Below, in pieces: positions 30,983 to 40,286 of a stretch of DNA of 64,000 nucleotides. Origin of the DNA: Alphaproteobacteria bacterium. Its GTDB lineage: Bacteria; Pseudomonadota; Alphaproteobacteria; Rhizobiales; Xanthobacteraceae. Positions within the stretch are counted from its first letter, which is position 1; every line of letters starts with the position of its first letter. The DNA is taken from the NCBI GenBank assembly GCA_037200445.1, contig JBBCGH010000001.1, forward strand, positions 5,220,001 to 5,284,000. The letters run 5' to 3'. Made by a program: the position numbers and the translations under genes. The notes under the pieces are model-generated. The model was not told where the DNA came from, did not search any database, and saw only the letters and a list, made by a program, of their open reading frames with translations.

Positions 30983-31638
30983 GCGTAGACTTGCAGTCGC
31001 CCCTCGTGCAGCACCAGACGCGGCGCGTCATAAAGGTCCATCAGGGCGATATCGTGGGTGGCGATTACCACCGCGGTTCCCGACTTGTTGAGCTCGATCA
31101 GGAGGCGCAGCAGGCGCCGCGCAAGCGAAGGATCGACGTTGCCGGTCGGCTCGTCGGCCAGCAGCAGATGCGGCTGCGCGATCACGGCGCGCGCGATCGC
31201 GGCGCGCTGCTTCTCGCCGCCGGAAAGGATCGGCGGCAGCGCCGCCATGCGCTCGCCGAGCCCGACCCATTGGAGCAGCTCGGTCACCTCGCTGCGGTAG
31301 CTCGCCTCCTCGCGGCCGATCACGCGCAGCGGCAGCGCGACGTTCTCGAATGTCGTCAGGTGGTCGAGCAGCCGGAAATCCTGGAACACGACCCCGATGC
31401 GCCGCCGCAGCGTCGCGAGCGCGTCCTGCGACAGGGTCGCGATCTCGTGGCCGAACAGATTGATCAGCCCGCGCGTCGGCTTCAGCCCGAGAAACAGCAT
31501 GCGCAAGAGCGAGGTCTTGCCGGCCCCCGAGGCGCCGGTGAGGAACTGGAAGGAATGCGGGGCGAGCGCGAAGCTCACATCGCGCAGCACTTCCGGCCCG
31601 AGGCTGTAGCGCAAGCCGACATTCTCGAAGCGAACCAT
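30979..31638 (-). CDS. ftsE: Cell division ATP-binding protein FtsE
   Basis: ABC ATPase that pairs with FtsX. The 219 residues begin MVRFENVGLRYSLGPEVL, with Walker A GASGAGKTS, Q-loop VVFQDFRLLDHLT, signature LSGGEKQRAAIARA, Walker B LLLADEPTGNVDP and switch ATHDIA. Length and the absence of extra domains fit FtsE. It heads the ftsE-ftsX-ydcF-plsC group. The upstream 350-base region contains large inverted repeats. Confidence 0.96.
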   Translation of the reverse strand: MVRFENVGLRYSLGPEVLRDVSFALAPHSFQFLTGASGAGKTSLLRMLFLGLKPTRGLINLFGHEIATLSQDALATLRRRIGVVFQDFRLLDHLTTFENVALPLRVIGREEASYRSEVTELLQWVGLGERMAALPPILSGGEKQRAAIARAVIAQPHLLLADEPTGNVDPSLARRLLRLLIELNKSGTAVVIATHDIALMDLYDAPRLVLHEGRLQVYA

Positions 31639-31690
31639 GCGTTCTTCCGGATCGGTCCCGTGATGGACTTTTCAGCTGCGCTGGTGGAGC

Positions 31691-31847
31691 GGATTTGACA
31701 TTCGCTACCCACCCGGCCGCGGGCTCGCGAAGCGAATGTCAAATCCAAAGCTCCGCTAGTGTCCCGATTCCGAAGTTCGCCCTACCTTGCAGCACGCTCT
31801 GAAGCGAACTTCGGAATCGGATGCGAATGTCAGAATCGGACCGCTAG
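31691..31847. repeat. Composite inverted-repeat element between ftsE and zinc-ribbon gene
   Basis: Two perfect palindromic pairs occur in a row: 16-bp arms GGATTTGACATTCGCT (31691-31706) with their complement (31731-31746), and 17-bp arms (31764-31780 with 31804-31820, CCGATTCCGAAGTTCGC). A third copy of the GCGAATGTC module follows at 31824-31832 with CCGCTAG at its edge (31840-31846), mirroring CCGCTAG at 31753-31759. The rest of the 31639-31994 gap shows no gene; it must also contain both divergent promoters. Confidence 0.8.
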
Positions 31848-31994
31848 CCTGTTGTCACCGCCCCCGTTTAACAACTCATTAACGATATTGGGCGGGATCA
31901 TGGCCAAGTCACGGGCCAAGCGCGGCTTTTTATGGTTTCCGATTCGTTAACGGACGGCTGCTACGGTCCTCTTTAGTCTTCCCAGGCCGCAAGA

Positions 31995-32834
31995 ATGCTG
32001 ATCGTCTGCCCGACTTGTGCCACCACCTACCAGGTAGCGCCCGCCGCGCTGGGCGCCGGCCGGAACGTGCGCTGCGCGAGTTGCAAGAACGCCTGGTTTG
32101 CGACCGCCGAGGCCGTGCTCGAAGAGACAGCAGTCTCGTCCACCGGGGCCGCCGAATCCGCCGCACCGAATGATTTCGCCAAAGCGCCGGGAGAGGACGT
32201 GCTGCCGCCGGCGCCCCCCGCCCCCGACAACCCGTTCGCGGTCGCCGATGCGCCGCCGCTGGTCCCGCAGGACCCACCGGATGACACCGCGCCGAAATTC
32301 GACCCCGGAGTACCTGACCAGCCAGAGGCCGTCGCGGCCAAGCGCGCGCGGCCGACCCACGCGGACCGCAAGGATCGGCCTGGCCTTCTGCGGCGGCTAT
32401 TCAGCCTGCCGGTGCTGATCGTCATGATGCTCGCAATCCTGCTCGGCACCTTGAACTGGCGCGCCCCCGTGGTACGGCTTTTCCCGCAGACCGCGTCGCT
32501 CTACGCGGCGATCGGGCTGCCGGTGAACCTGCGCGGCCTCTTCTTCGAGGGCGTAAAAAGCCGCAACGAGATCGAGGACGGCACCAGCGTGCTGGTGATC
32601 GAGGGAACGATCGTGAACCTGACGACCCGGACGCTGGAGGTGCCGCGGCTGCGCTTCGCCTTGCGCAACGCGTCCGGCCACGAGGTCTACGCCTGGACCG
32701 CACAGCCCGCGAAGCCGACGATCGGATCCGGCAATGGGCTGCCATTCCGCGCGCGCCTTGCCTCGCCTCCGGGAGATGGCCGCGACGTCATCGTGCGCTT
32801 CCTCACCCGGCGCGATGTCGCCGCGGGCTCGTAA
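31995..32834 (+). CDS. Zinc-ribbon (MJ0042-type) and DUF3426 protein
   Basis: The 279-residue protein has an N-terminal zinc ribbon with two CxxC pairs (IVCPTCATTYQV and VRCASCKNAWF), a proline/alanine-rich linker (about 45-125), one transmembrane segment (about 138-158) and a C-terminal periplasmic DUF3426-like domain (EIEDGTSVLVIEGTIVNLT). This arrangement is common in alphaproteobacteria, divergent from ftsE as here. A regulatory or envelope-sensing role is plausible but unproven. Confidence 0.88.
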   Translation: MLIVCPTCATTYQVAPAALGAGRNVRCASCKNAWFATAEAVLEETAVSSTGAAESAAPNDFAKAPGEDVLPPAPPAPDNPFAVADAPPLVPQDPPDDTAPKFDPGVPDQPEAVAAKRARPTHADRKDRPGLLRRLFSLPVLIVMMLAILLGTLNWRAPVVRLFPQTASLYAAIGLPVNLRGLFFEGVKSRNEIEDGTSVLVIEGTIVNLTTRTLEVPRLRFALRNASGHEVYAWTAQPAKPTIGSGNGLPFRARLASPPGDGRDVIVRFLTRRDVAAGS

Positions 32835-32845
32835 AGGCGCGCAAC

Positions 32846-33388
32846 TTGGCCGCCCCAGCTGATACGCACATCCGCATTCTGTTCGATGCCGATACGATCG
32901 CGGCGCGCAACCTTGCGCTCGCGCAGGAGATCAAGGCTGCGAAGCTTGAAAATCTGCTCGTCATCGCGGTCCTCAAGGGCAGCTTCATCTTTGCCGCCGA
33001 TCTGATCCGCGCCTTGCATGCCGCGGGCCTCGCGCCGGAAGTCGAGTTCGTCTCGCTGTCGAGCTATCGCGACGGCACCGTCTCGTCCGGCACCGTGACG
33101 ATTCTGCACGACGTGGAGAGCGACCTGCGCGGCCGCGACGTCCTGCTGATCGACGACATTCTGGAGTCCGGCCGCACGCTCGCCTACGCCAAGGACCTGT
33201 TCGCGGCGCGCGGGGCGAGGCGCGTGCTGACCTGCGTGCTGCTCGAAAAGCCCGGCAAGCGCGCGGTGTCGCTCAATCCGGACTTCGTCGGCTTCGAGTG
33301 CCCGGACCTCTTCGTCGTCGGCTATGGGATGGATGTGGCACACGCCTACCGTCAACTGCCGTTTGTCGGGATAGTAGAGAAGAACTAA
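32846..33388 (+). CDS. hpt: Hypoxanthine phosphoribosyltransferase
   Basis: Purine salvage enzyme forming IMP (and GMP) from hypoxanthine (guanine) and PRPP in the cytoplasm. The 180 residues show the PRPP-binding motif VLLIDDILESGRTL near 101-114, VLKGSFIFAADL, and the flexible-loop region VSLSSYRDGT. The frame has a TTG start at 32846 with AAAGG eight bases upstream. It follows the zinc-ribbon gene by 11 bases and its stop overlaps the cpdR start by one base (TAATG), so the three are likely one transcript. Confidence 0.94.
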   Translation: MAAPADTHIRILFDADTIAARNLALAQEIKAAKLENLLVIAVLKGSFIFAADLIRALHAAGLAPEVEFVSLSSYRDGTVSSGTVTILHDVESDLRGRDVLLIDDILESGRTLAYAKDLFAARGARRVLTCVLLEKPGKRAVSLNPDFVGFECPDLFVVGYGMDVAHAYRQLPFVGIVEKN

Positions 33389-33771
33389 TGGCCCGCATTC
33401 TTCTGGCCGAAGACGAGGAAGCGTTGCGCGCGCTGACCGCCCGGGCGCTGACCGGTTCCGGGCACGAGGTGGTGACTGCCGTCGATGGCGCCGAAGCGCT
33501 CGACATCGTGACGCGCGAGGCAGGCCGGTTCGACCTGCTGCTGACCGACATCAAGATGCCGCTGATGGACGGGATTGCGCTCGCGCTCAGCGTCGCGCGC
33601 GATCACCCGCATATCATCATCCTGCTGATGACCGCCTACGCCGACCAGCGCGAGCGCGCGTCCAATCTCGACGCGCTGATCCACGATGTGATCCTGAAAC
33701 CGTTCACGCTCGCCGAGATCAAGGCGGCGGTGAACGATGCGCTGGGGGCGGGCAAACAGCGCGCCGGCTAG
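33388..33771 (+). CDS. cpdR: Single-domain response regulator CpdR
   Basis: Receiver-only regulator that, when unphosphorylated, delivers the ClpXP protease and substrates to the cell pole to control the alphaproteobacterial cell cycle. The 127 residues form one receiver domain with acidic pair AEDEE, phosphoacceptor Asp in LLLTDIKMPLMDG, Thr in LLMTAYADQRERA and Lys in ILKPFTLAE. The DQRERAS..DALIHDV..KPFTL segment is characteristic of CpdR. It is co-translated with hpt; its stop shares the palindrome CTAG with the convergent TIGR02302 gene. Confidence 0.9.
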   Translation: MARILLAEDEEALRALTARALTGSGHEVVTAVDGAEALDIVTREAGRFDLLLTDIKMPLMDGIALALSVARDHPHIIILLMTAYADQRERASNLDALIHDVILKPFTLAEIKAAVNDALGAGKQRAG

Positions 33772-36386
33772 AAATCCTTGAGCAGCCGCTCGATATAGTC
33801 GAGCTCGAGTTGCGGGCGCGCCGGGTCGGCGAAGCGCTTGCGCAGCTCCTCGAGGATGCGGCGCGCGCGCTGCACGTCGATCTCGCCCGGCACCTTCACG
33901 GTGACGTCGTCGCCGTAGTCGCGCCCGCGCAACGGCCGGCCGAGCGGATCGGTGTCGTTGTTGGCGCGCGCCTGCCCGTTGCGGCCGGGCTGGCCGGGAC
34001 CACCCGGCCCCTGCTGACCTTGCTGCATCTGCTGCGCGAGGCTTTGCGCGCCGCGCCGCAGCGCTTCGAGCGCGCGGCCCTGTGAATCGACCGCGCTGTC
34101 GGAGTTGCCTTCGCCGAGTTGTCCTTCGGCGTCGCCCATGGCGCCGTCGGCCTGGCCGAGTCCCTCGGCAGGATCCTGTCCCTGCTGGCCGGGTTGCGGC
34201 TGGCCGGCCTGACCGCGCTTGCGCATCTCTTCGAGCAGCTTCTTCAATTGCTCGCGCAGCGCCTGCTGGTTCTGGCGCAGCTCGCCGAACTGGCTCGGGT
34301 CGCCCTGCTGGCCTTGCTGGCGGCCTTGCTGGTTCTGCCCGCGCTGGCCGCGCTGCTGATTGCGCCGCTGCTCCTGCCCCTGCCGGAATGTCTTGTCGCG
34401 CAGGTTCTGCTGCTCGCGGATCATGTTGCCGAGTTCGTCGAGCGCCGACATCATGTCGTCATCCATGTCGTCGCCGCCCTGCTGGCCGGGCCGCGCCATC
34501 TGCAGATTCTCCAGCATCTGCTGCAGCTCTTCCAGCATCTTGCGCGCCGCGTCTTTCGCGCCGGAGCGCGCGAGCTGTTCGAACTTGTCGATCATGCTCT
34601 TGAGATCCTGCGGCCGCAGCATGCGGGTGTTGCGGTCGAGCGGACGCGCGAGCTGCTCGGGATTCTTGCGCATCTGCTCGGCCAGCGCCTGCATGAATTT
34701 GTCGAGGGCCGCACGCAGCTCATCGGTGAGCTTCTTGATCTCCTCGTCGCTCGCGCCACGTTCCAAAGCCTGCCGCAAGGCTTCCTGCGCCTGGCGTAAC
34801 GCGGCTTCGGCATCGGAGAGCCACCCGTCCTCGATGGTCACCGCCATGCCCCACAGCCGCGCCACCACATCGCGCAAACGATCGTCGATATTCGACTCCT
34901 TGTTCGCCTCCTGGAACTTGAGCGCAAGATCCAGGTTCGCGCGGATCGCGCGAAGTCCGAGGTAGTGGGCCACTTCCGGCGTGAACTTGTCCGGAGCGAT
35001 CATCAGTGCGTCGAGCGCCTGAAGAATGCGCAGGCCGGCGCCGGCATCGAGCGCCAGGATGCGCCGCTGCTCGATCAGCGCGCGGGCGAGCGGCTTGGTG
35101 AAGATGCGCTCCGGCAGCTTGAACTCGGTCGGCGTGCTCGATCCTTCGTTGCCGGCCTCATCGCGCGCCGTCAGTGTCAGAACCACCTCGGCGCCCGCCC
35201 ACGGATGATCGGAGAGGTCCTTCGTCGTCTGGGCGGTCCCGCTGCGCGTGCGCAGTTGCGGCAGCACCAGCGGAAAATCCGGCGCGCTATAGAGCGCGCG
35301 CGGCTCCTTGCCGTCCGGACCTTTCCGGTCCTTCAGCGCGAAGGTCGCCTGCGCGCCGATCACGCCGTAGTCGTCCTCGACCTTGTAGGAGAGCTGCAGC
35401 GAGCCGCGCAGCTGCGGTTCGGGCTCCTTGGTGAGCGCGATCGTCGGTGCGCGATCCGGAATGGCCGCGAAGGTGTAGGTCACGTCCTCGTCAAGCACGC
35501 CGCGCAGGGTGGCGGTGCCGCGATCCGTGATGGTGTAGCGGTGCTCCACGGTGCCCGCAGGCGGCGCGGGCGCATTTTCGCGGCTCGCCTCGGCGATGCC
35601 GCCACTGGTCACGACGTCGAGGTGACTTGCGCCGCTCGCGCGGATTACCAGCACGCTTCCGGCCGGGACCGTCTGGATCAGCGCCGCCTGATGCGGCTCG
35701 CCCGCACGGATGCCGGGCAGGATCACCGGAGGCCTCGCCGTGTAAGCCGGCGGCGTCACCCAGGCATCGACGCGGAAATTTTTCGCCTGCACGACACCGG
35801 CCCAGTCGAAGGCCGCGGTGATGCGTTTCACGCGCTCGCCTGAAGCCGCGAAGAACGTCGCGCAGACGAGCAGCACGACCAGCGCTCGCACCGCGACCGG
35901 ATCGAACAAATGCAGGCGCGGGCGCGGCGTTCCGGCCTTCAGCGCATTCGCGGCGCGCAAGGCTTGTTCGACATGCGCGCGCCAGAGCGCCTGCGAGACC
36001 TGATCCTGCTCGCCCGCCGCAAGCTCGTCGGCAATCGCGGTTGCGGGCCGGTGCTTGAGCCCGCTGCCGCGATCGAGGCGCCGCAGGCCGTCGAATGTGC
36101 TGGGAAGGCGGAAGCGGAACAGCGGCACCGCCGCGACCGCAATGAGAACGATCAGAACGAAGAGCGCGACGGCACGCCCGAGCGGCGGCAGCACCAGCCA
36201 CAATCCCGCCCACGAGACCGCGAGGAAAACCCCGACCGCGACGGCAAGCGACGCAAGCGCCGGCCACAGTCTTTCCCACAGAATCGTCCACCACGCCCGC
36301 TGCAGCGCGCGGGCGAGGAGTTGATCGGCGACATGCTCGTCAGTTTGGCGAGCGTCCACCGTGGGTTCGGAAGGCCGGTCGTTCAC
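33768..36386 (-). CDS. TIGR02302 family (DUF4175) membrane protein
   Basis: Large alphaproteobacterial protein of 872 residues with two or three N-terminal helices (about 40-95 and 165-185), a long ordered region (about 190-640) with beta-rich repeats such as YTFAAIPDRAPTIALTKEP, a helical region, and a strongly low-complexity Gln/Gly-rich C-terminal third (QGQEQRRNQQRGQRGQNQQG and similar, about 655-830). A conserved ending follows (VKVPGEIDVQRARRILEEL). The GTG start at 36386 has GGAGA upstream; an ATG at 36437 is less likely. Neighbours cpdR and lysA match the usual order. Function unknown. Confidence 0.88.
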   Translation of the reverse strand: MNDRPSEPTVDARQTDEHVADQLLARALQRAWWTILWERLWPALASLAVAVGVFLAVSWAGLWLVLPPLGRAVALFVLIVLIAVAAVPLFRFRLPSTFDGLRRLDRGSGLKHRPATAIADELAAGEQDQVSQALWRAHVEQALRAANALKAGTPRPRLHLFDPVAVRALVVLLVCATFFAASGERVKRITAAFDWAGVVQAKNFRVDAWVTPPAYTARPPVILPGIRAGEPHQAALIQTVPAGSVLVIRASGASHLDVVTSGGIAEASRENAPAPPAGTVEHRYTITDRGTATLRGVLDEDVTYTFAAIPDRAPTIALTKEPEPQLRGSLQLSYKVEDDYGVIGAQATFALKDRKGPDGKEPRALYSAPDFPLVLPQLRTRSGTAQTTKDLSDHPWAGAEVVLTLTARDEAGNEGSSTPTEFKLPERIFTKPLARALIEQRRILALDAGAGLRILQALDALMIAPDKFTPEVAHYLGLRAIRANLDLALKFQEANKESNIDDRLRDVVARLWGMAVTIEDGWLSDAEAALRQAQEALRQALERGASDEEIKKLTDELRAALDKFMQALAEQMRKNPEQLARPLDRNTRMLRPQDLKSMIDKFEQLARSGAKDAARKMLEELQQMLENLQMARPGQQGGDDMDDDMMSALDELGNMIREQQNLRDKTFRQGQEQRRNQQRGQRGQNQQGRQQGQQGDPSQFGELRQNQQALREQLKKLLEEMRKRGQAGQPQPGQQGQDPAEGLGQADGAMGDAEGQLGEGNSDSAVDSQGRALEALRRGAQSLAQQMQQGQQGPGGPGQPGRNGQARANNDTDPLGRPLRGRDYGDDVTVKVPGEIDVQRARRILEELRKRFADPARPQLELDYIERLLKDF

Positions 36387-36533
36387 CTGCGTCTCCGTTG
36401 CCAGCACTAGCGCGATTTGGCCGCAGGTAACAAGCAACGCCTGAAATCAAAGCAATTTTCAGGCCGAATGTTCCTATTCATGCACACGTGTGATCAGGTG
36501 CGTGATTCTGCCGGGTGGTGCGACAGCAGGTCG

Positions 36534-37799
36534 CTAGGTCAGCCAGCCCGGCATCCGGTCTAGCCCAATCAGGCTATCCACATCGAGCCGCGGCCGGATC
36601 AGTGCCCATTCGGTCCCGTTCACAAGCACTTCGGGCACCAGCGCGCGGGTGTTGTAGGTCCCGGCGTGCACCGCGCCATAGGCGCCGGCCGTCATGATCG
36701 CGAGCAGGTCGCCCGGCGCGGGTTCGACCATGTCGCGGTCGAGCGCCAGATAATCGCCGGTCTCGCAGACCGGCCCAACCACGTCCGCCCTGATGCGCCG
36801 CGCACTTGGTGGCTCCTTCACGGGCCGGACGTCGTGGTGTGCCTCGTAGAGTGTCGGACGGATCAGATCGTTCATCGCCGCATCCACGATCACGAAGTTC
36901 TTCGCCTCGCCGCGCTTCATGTAGAGGACACGCGTTACCAGGATGCCGGCGTTACCGACGATCATGCGGCCGGGCTCGAAGATCAACGTGCAATCAAGAT
37001 CGCGGGTCGCGCGCTTCGCCACCGCCGCGTAGGCGGCAGGATCGGGCGGCGGCTCGTTGTCCTCGCGGTAAGGGATGCCGAGGCCGCCGCCGAGATCGAC
37101 GTGCTCGATGTGGTGCCCATCCGCGCGCAGCGTGCGCACGAAATCCGACAGCAGCGCAAACGCATCGTCGAACGGCTGCAGGTCGGTGATCTGGCTGCCG
37201 ATATGCATGTCGACACCCGCGACGCGCACACCTTTGAGCTTGCCGGCATGCGCGTAAACGTCGCGCGCGCGGCTGATCGGAATGCCGAACTTGTTCTCCG
37301 ACTTGCCGGTCGCGATCTTGGCGTGGGTCCTGGCATCGACGTCGGGATTGACGCGCACCGACACGCAGGCCGTGCGCCCCTTCGCGGCGGCGATCGTCGA
37401 CAAAAGCTCGAGCTCCGGCTCGGATTCCACATTGATGCAGAGAATGCCGGCATCGATAGCGGCGGCGAGCTCGTCCGCGGTCTTGCCGATCCCGGAGAAC
37501 ATGATCTTCTCCGCCGGAATGCCGGCGCTGAGCGCGCGCTTCAATTCTCCGCCGGAGACGACGTCAGCGCCGGCACCGAGCCGCGCCAGAGTCGCGATGA
37601 CGGCCTGGTTGGAGTTCGCCTTCATGGCGTAGCAGACCAGCGACGGCACGTCCGCGAATGCGTCGGCAAACACCCGGTAATGCCGCGTGAGCGTCGCGGT
37701 CGAATAGCAATAGAACGGCGTTCCCACGGCCTCGGCGAGGCTCGTGAGATCGACCGCCTCGGCGTGCATCACGCCGGCGCGATAGGCGAAATGGTGCAT
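36534..37799 (-). CDS. lysA: Diaminopimelate decarboxylase
   Basis: Last step of lysine synthesis: decarboxylates meso-diaminopimelate with PLP in the cytoplasm. The 421 residues include the PLP lysine K60 in CYAMKANSN, HIGSQITDL, GGGLGIPY, EPGRMIVGNAG, and the C-terminal CETGDYLALDRD and AYGAVHAGTYNTR motifs. Length and motifs are complete. It is followed on the same strand, upstream, by a lipoprotein gene and argH, the conserved argH-lptM-lysA order of Rhizobiales, here with a palindromic repeat inserted between lptM and lysA. Confidence 0.97.
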   Translation of the reverse strand: MHHFAYRAGVMHAEAVDLTSLAEAVGTPFYCYSTATLTRHYRVFADAFADVPSLVCYAMKANSNQAVIATLARLGAGADVVSGGELKRALSAGIPAEKIMFSGIGKTADELAAAIDAGILCINVESEPELELLSTIAAAKGRTACVSVRVNPDVDARTHAKIATGKSENKFGIPISRARDVYAHAGKLKGVRVAGVDMHIGSQITDLQPFDDAFALLSDFVRTLRADGHHIEHVDLGGGLGIPYREDNEPPPDPAAYAAVAKRATRDLDCTLIFEPGRMIVGNAGILVTRVLYMKRGEAKNFVIVDAAMNDLIRPTLYEAHHDVRPVKEPPSARRIRADVVGPVCETGDYLALDRDMVEPAPGDLLAIMTAGAYGAVHAGTYNTRALVPEVLVNGTEWALIRPRLDVDSLIGLDRMPGWLT

Positions 37800-37870
37800 G
37801 TTGGGGAACTCGGTCGCCTAGAGCTCTATCGTTCTTGGTTGAATCGGAGTCGGGCTCCAGCTTTCTGTTT

Positions 37871-37919
37871 GAGCATGATCTTTTCCGAAAACCGGTTCCC
37901 ACTTTTCGGGATCATGCTC
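37871..37919. repeat. 49-bp palindromic repeat, copy B
   Basis: Arms GAGCATGATC (37871-37880) and GATCATGCTC (37910-37919). Its reverse complement equals copy A (14059-14107) except for one base. It ends directly at the stop codon of the lipoprotein gene, so on the minus strand it begins right after that gene and before lysA. Confidence 0.9.
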
Positions 37920-38149
37920 TAGTCGAGCAGCACGTCGATCGGCAGACGTTTCTTCTCGCCGGGCGGCGCGAGCGGCCTGCCCTGAGGATCGACCTCGACT
38001 GGTCCTTGCGGCGTCATCGCCACGCCCGGGGGCATTTCGAGCGGTCCGCGCCGCCCGCACGCCGACAGCGTCAGGCCGAGCGCCAGCGCAAGCGCGCTGG
38101 TCGCAACGACGCGGAACTTGCGGTCGAAACAGCTCACAGGGGTGTTCAC
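37919..38149 (-). CDS. lptM: Small lipoprotein, LptM/YifL-like
   Basis: A short outer-membrane-type lipoprotein. A hydrophobic signal (VVATSALALALGLTL) leads to a lipobox LSAC followed by CGRRGPLEMPPG, the mark of the LptM (YifL) family, which helps mature the LPS translocon LptDE. The tail is proline-rich and charged (PLAPPGEKKRLPIDVLLD). The start is uncertain: GTG at 38149 gives 76 residues with a normal signal peptide; an ATG at 38215 would give 98. Lies between argH and lysA as in many proteobacteria. Confidence 0.8.
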   Translation of the reverse strand: MNTPVSCFDRKFRVVATSALALALGLTLSACGRRGPLEMPPGVAMTPQGPVEVDPQGRPLAPPGEKKRLPIDVLLD

Positions 38150-38231
38150 TCCCGATCCCCGCGACACATACAACAGGTAGAGTGCGGCAAGCGAGAGGCG
38201 CGGCCGCGGCCCCAAACATATTCGCGAACTG

Positions 38232-39617
38232 TTACTTTTTGGCCAGCCTTTTCAGCCACTTGTTGGCTTCGCGTTTGACGTTTGCGGGCGCGGTGCCGCC
38301 GTAGCTCATCCGGCTCGCGACCGAGCGCTCGACCGAAAGCACCTCAAAGACCGCCTTCGTGATGCGCGGCTCGATCGCCTGCATGGCGGCGAGCGGGAGT
38401 TTCTCGAGCGGAACGCGCGCCTGCTCGGCGGCCGCCACGATGCGGCCGGTCGCGTGGTGCGCCTCGCGGAACGGGATTTTCAGCGTCCGCACCAGCCAGT
38501 CGGCGAGATCGGTCGCGGTCGCATAGCCGGAGCCGGCCGCCGCCTTCATGCGCGCCGCATCGGGCTTCATGTCCACCACCATGCCGGTCATCGCCGCGAT
38601 GCCAAGCATCAGCGCCGAGAGCGCATCCATGGCGCTCTCCTTGTCCTCCTGCATGTCCTTCTGATAAGCGAGCGGCAATCCCTTCATCACCATCAGCAGC
38701 GCCTGCAGCGCGCCGACGATGCGCCCGGTCTTGGCGCGCACCAGTTCGGCGGCGTCCGGATTGCGCTTCTGCGGCATGATCGAGGAGCCGGTGGTGAACT
38801 TGTCCGACAGCGTCACGAAACCGACCAGTGGAGAGCACCACAGCACGATCTCTTCGGCAAAGCGGGACAGATGCACCGCCGTGATCGAGGCTGCGGCGAG
38901 CGCCTCCATGACAAAGTCGCGGTCGGAGACGGCATCGAGCGAGTTGGCCGCCGGGCGGTCGAAGCCGAGCACTTTCGCCGTCATGGCGCGATCAAGTTTG
39001 AACGAAGTGCCGGCCAGCGCCGCCGCGCCGAGCGGGCTTTCGTTCATCCGCTTGCGCGCATCGGCGAAGCGGCCGCGGTCGCGCGCCGCCATCTCCACAT
39101 AGGCGAGCAGATGGTGTCCGAACGTCACCGGCTGCGCGGTCTGCAGATGGGTGAAGCCCGGCATCACGGTCGCGGCGTGCGCGAGCGCCTTTTCGGCCAG
39201 CGCTTTCTGGTAGCCGGCGAGTGCCGCGTCGATGTCGTCGATCGCGTCGCGAACCCAGAGCTTGAAGTCGGTCGCGATCTGGTCGTTGCGCGAGCGCGCG
39301 GTGTGCAGCCGCCCGGCCGCGGCGCCGATCAGCTCGGACAGCCGCGACTCGACGTTCATATGGATGTCTTCGAGCGCCCGCTTGAAGCGGAACTTGCCCG
39401 TGTCCATCTCTGACAGGATCGTGTCTAGACCACGGGCGATCTGCCGGGCATCGTCGCGCGAGATGATGCCCTGCTGGGCCAGCATCGCCGCGTGCGCCTT
39501 GCTTGCCGCGATGTCCTGGCGGTAAAGGCGACGGTCGAAGTCGATCGACGCATTGATCTCCTGCATGATGGCGCCCGGACCCGAGGCGAAGCGCCCGCCC
39601 CACATCTTGTTGCTCAT
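38232..39617 (-). CDS. argH: Argininosuccinate lyase
   Basis: Final step of arginine synthesis: splits argininosuccinate into arginine and fumarate. The 461 residues start [13 protein letters not shown] and carry the fumarase/lyase superfamily signature [17 protein letters not shown] near 285, plus [13 protein letters not shown] and [16 protein letters not shown]. Full length with all expected motifs. Divergent from tlpA, with only 20 bases between start codons, so their promoters must overlap the coding ends. Confidence 0.97.
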   Translation of the reverse strand: MSNKMWGGRFASGPGAIMQEINASIDFDRRLYRQDIAASKAHAAMLAQQGIISRDDARQIARGLDTILSEMDTGKFRFKRALEDIHMNVESRLSELIGAAAGRLHTARSRNDQIATDFKLWVRDAIDDIDAALAGYQKALAEKALAHAATVMPGFTHLQTAQPVTFGHHLLAYVEMAARDRGRFADARKRMNESPLGAAALAGTSFKLDRAMTAKVLGFDRPAANSLDAVSDRDFVMEALAAASITAVHLSRFAEEIVLWCSPLVGFVTLSDKFTTGSSIMPQKRNPDAAELVRAKTGRIVGALQALLMVMKGLPLAYQKDMQEDKESAMDALSALMLGIAAMTGMVVDMKPDAARMKAAAGSGYATATDLADWLVRTLKIPFREAHHATGRIVAAAEQARVPLEKLPLAAMQAIEPRITKAVFEVLSVERSVASRMSYGGTAPANVKREANKWLKRLAKK

Positions 39618-39637
39618 GATCCGACCGCCAAAATCCT

Positions 39638-40286
39638 ATGACCGACCAACCCATTAGCACCGCTAGCCGCGCCCGCGCCATGATCGCGCTCATCGCGGTT
39701 GCGGCCGTGGTTACCGGGGCCGCGATATACGGGATCGGTGCGATGCAGCGCAATGCGGACCCGGCCTGCCGCCCGTCGGCCGAGCTGGCGAAGCGCCTGG
39801 CGCCGCTCGCGCGCGGCGAAGTCGCCGCGATCAACATTGCGGCCGATCCGCAAAAGCTTCCCGACCTCGCCTTCAAGGATGCGAGCGGCGAGCCGCGCAA
39901 GCTCAGCGATTTCCGCGGCCGCACGGTGCTGCTGAACCTGTGGGCCACATGGTGCGTGCCGTGCCGCAAGGAGATGCCTGCACTCGACGCACTGCAGGCC
40001 AGGCTGGGCGGCGACACATTCCAGGTCGTCGCCGTCAACATCGACACGCGCAATCTCGACAAGCCGAAGGCCTGGCTCGACGAGGTCGGCATCAAGGGAC
40101 TCGGCTACTTCGCCGATCCGAGCGCGAAGGTGTTTCAGGATCTCAAGGCCATCGGCAAGGCGCTCGGCATGCCGACCACGCTGCTCATCGATCCGGAAGG
40201 CTGCGAGCTTGGGGTCCTCGCCGGTCCCGCCGAGTGGGCGAGCGAGGATGCGATCAGGCTGATCGAGGGCCGCGAAGGCGCGTTAG
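39638..40286 (+). CDS. tlpA: Thiol:disulfide interchange protein TlpA (probable +1 frameshift at 3' end)
   Basis: Membrane-anchored periplasmic thioredoxin of the TlpA type, which reduces copper-delivery and cytochrome oxidase assembly proteins. One N-terminal helix (about 13-35), then a thioredoxin fold with WATWCVPCRKEMPAL (active CVPC) and the cis-proline MPTTLLID. The uncorrected frame runs to 40369, overlapping the convergent gene by 83 bases with unconserved sequence. If GGG at 40267-40269 is GG, the end becomes LIEAAKAR and stops at 40286, one base before the neighbour's stop, giving 215 residues. I prefer that reading. Confidence 0.88.
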
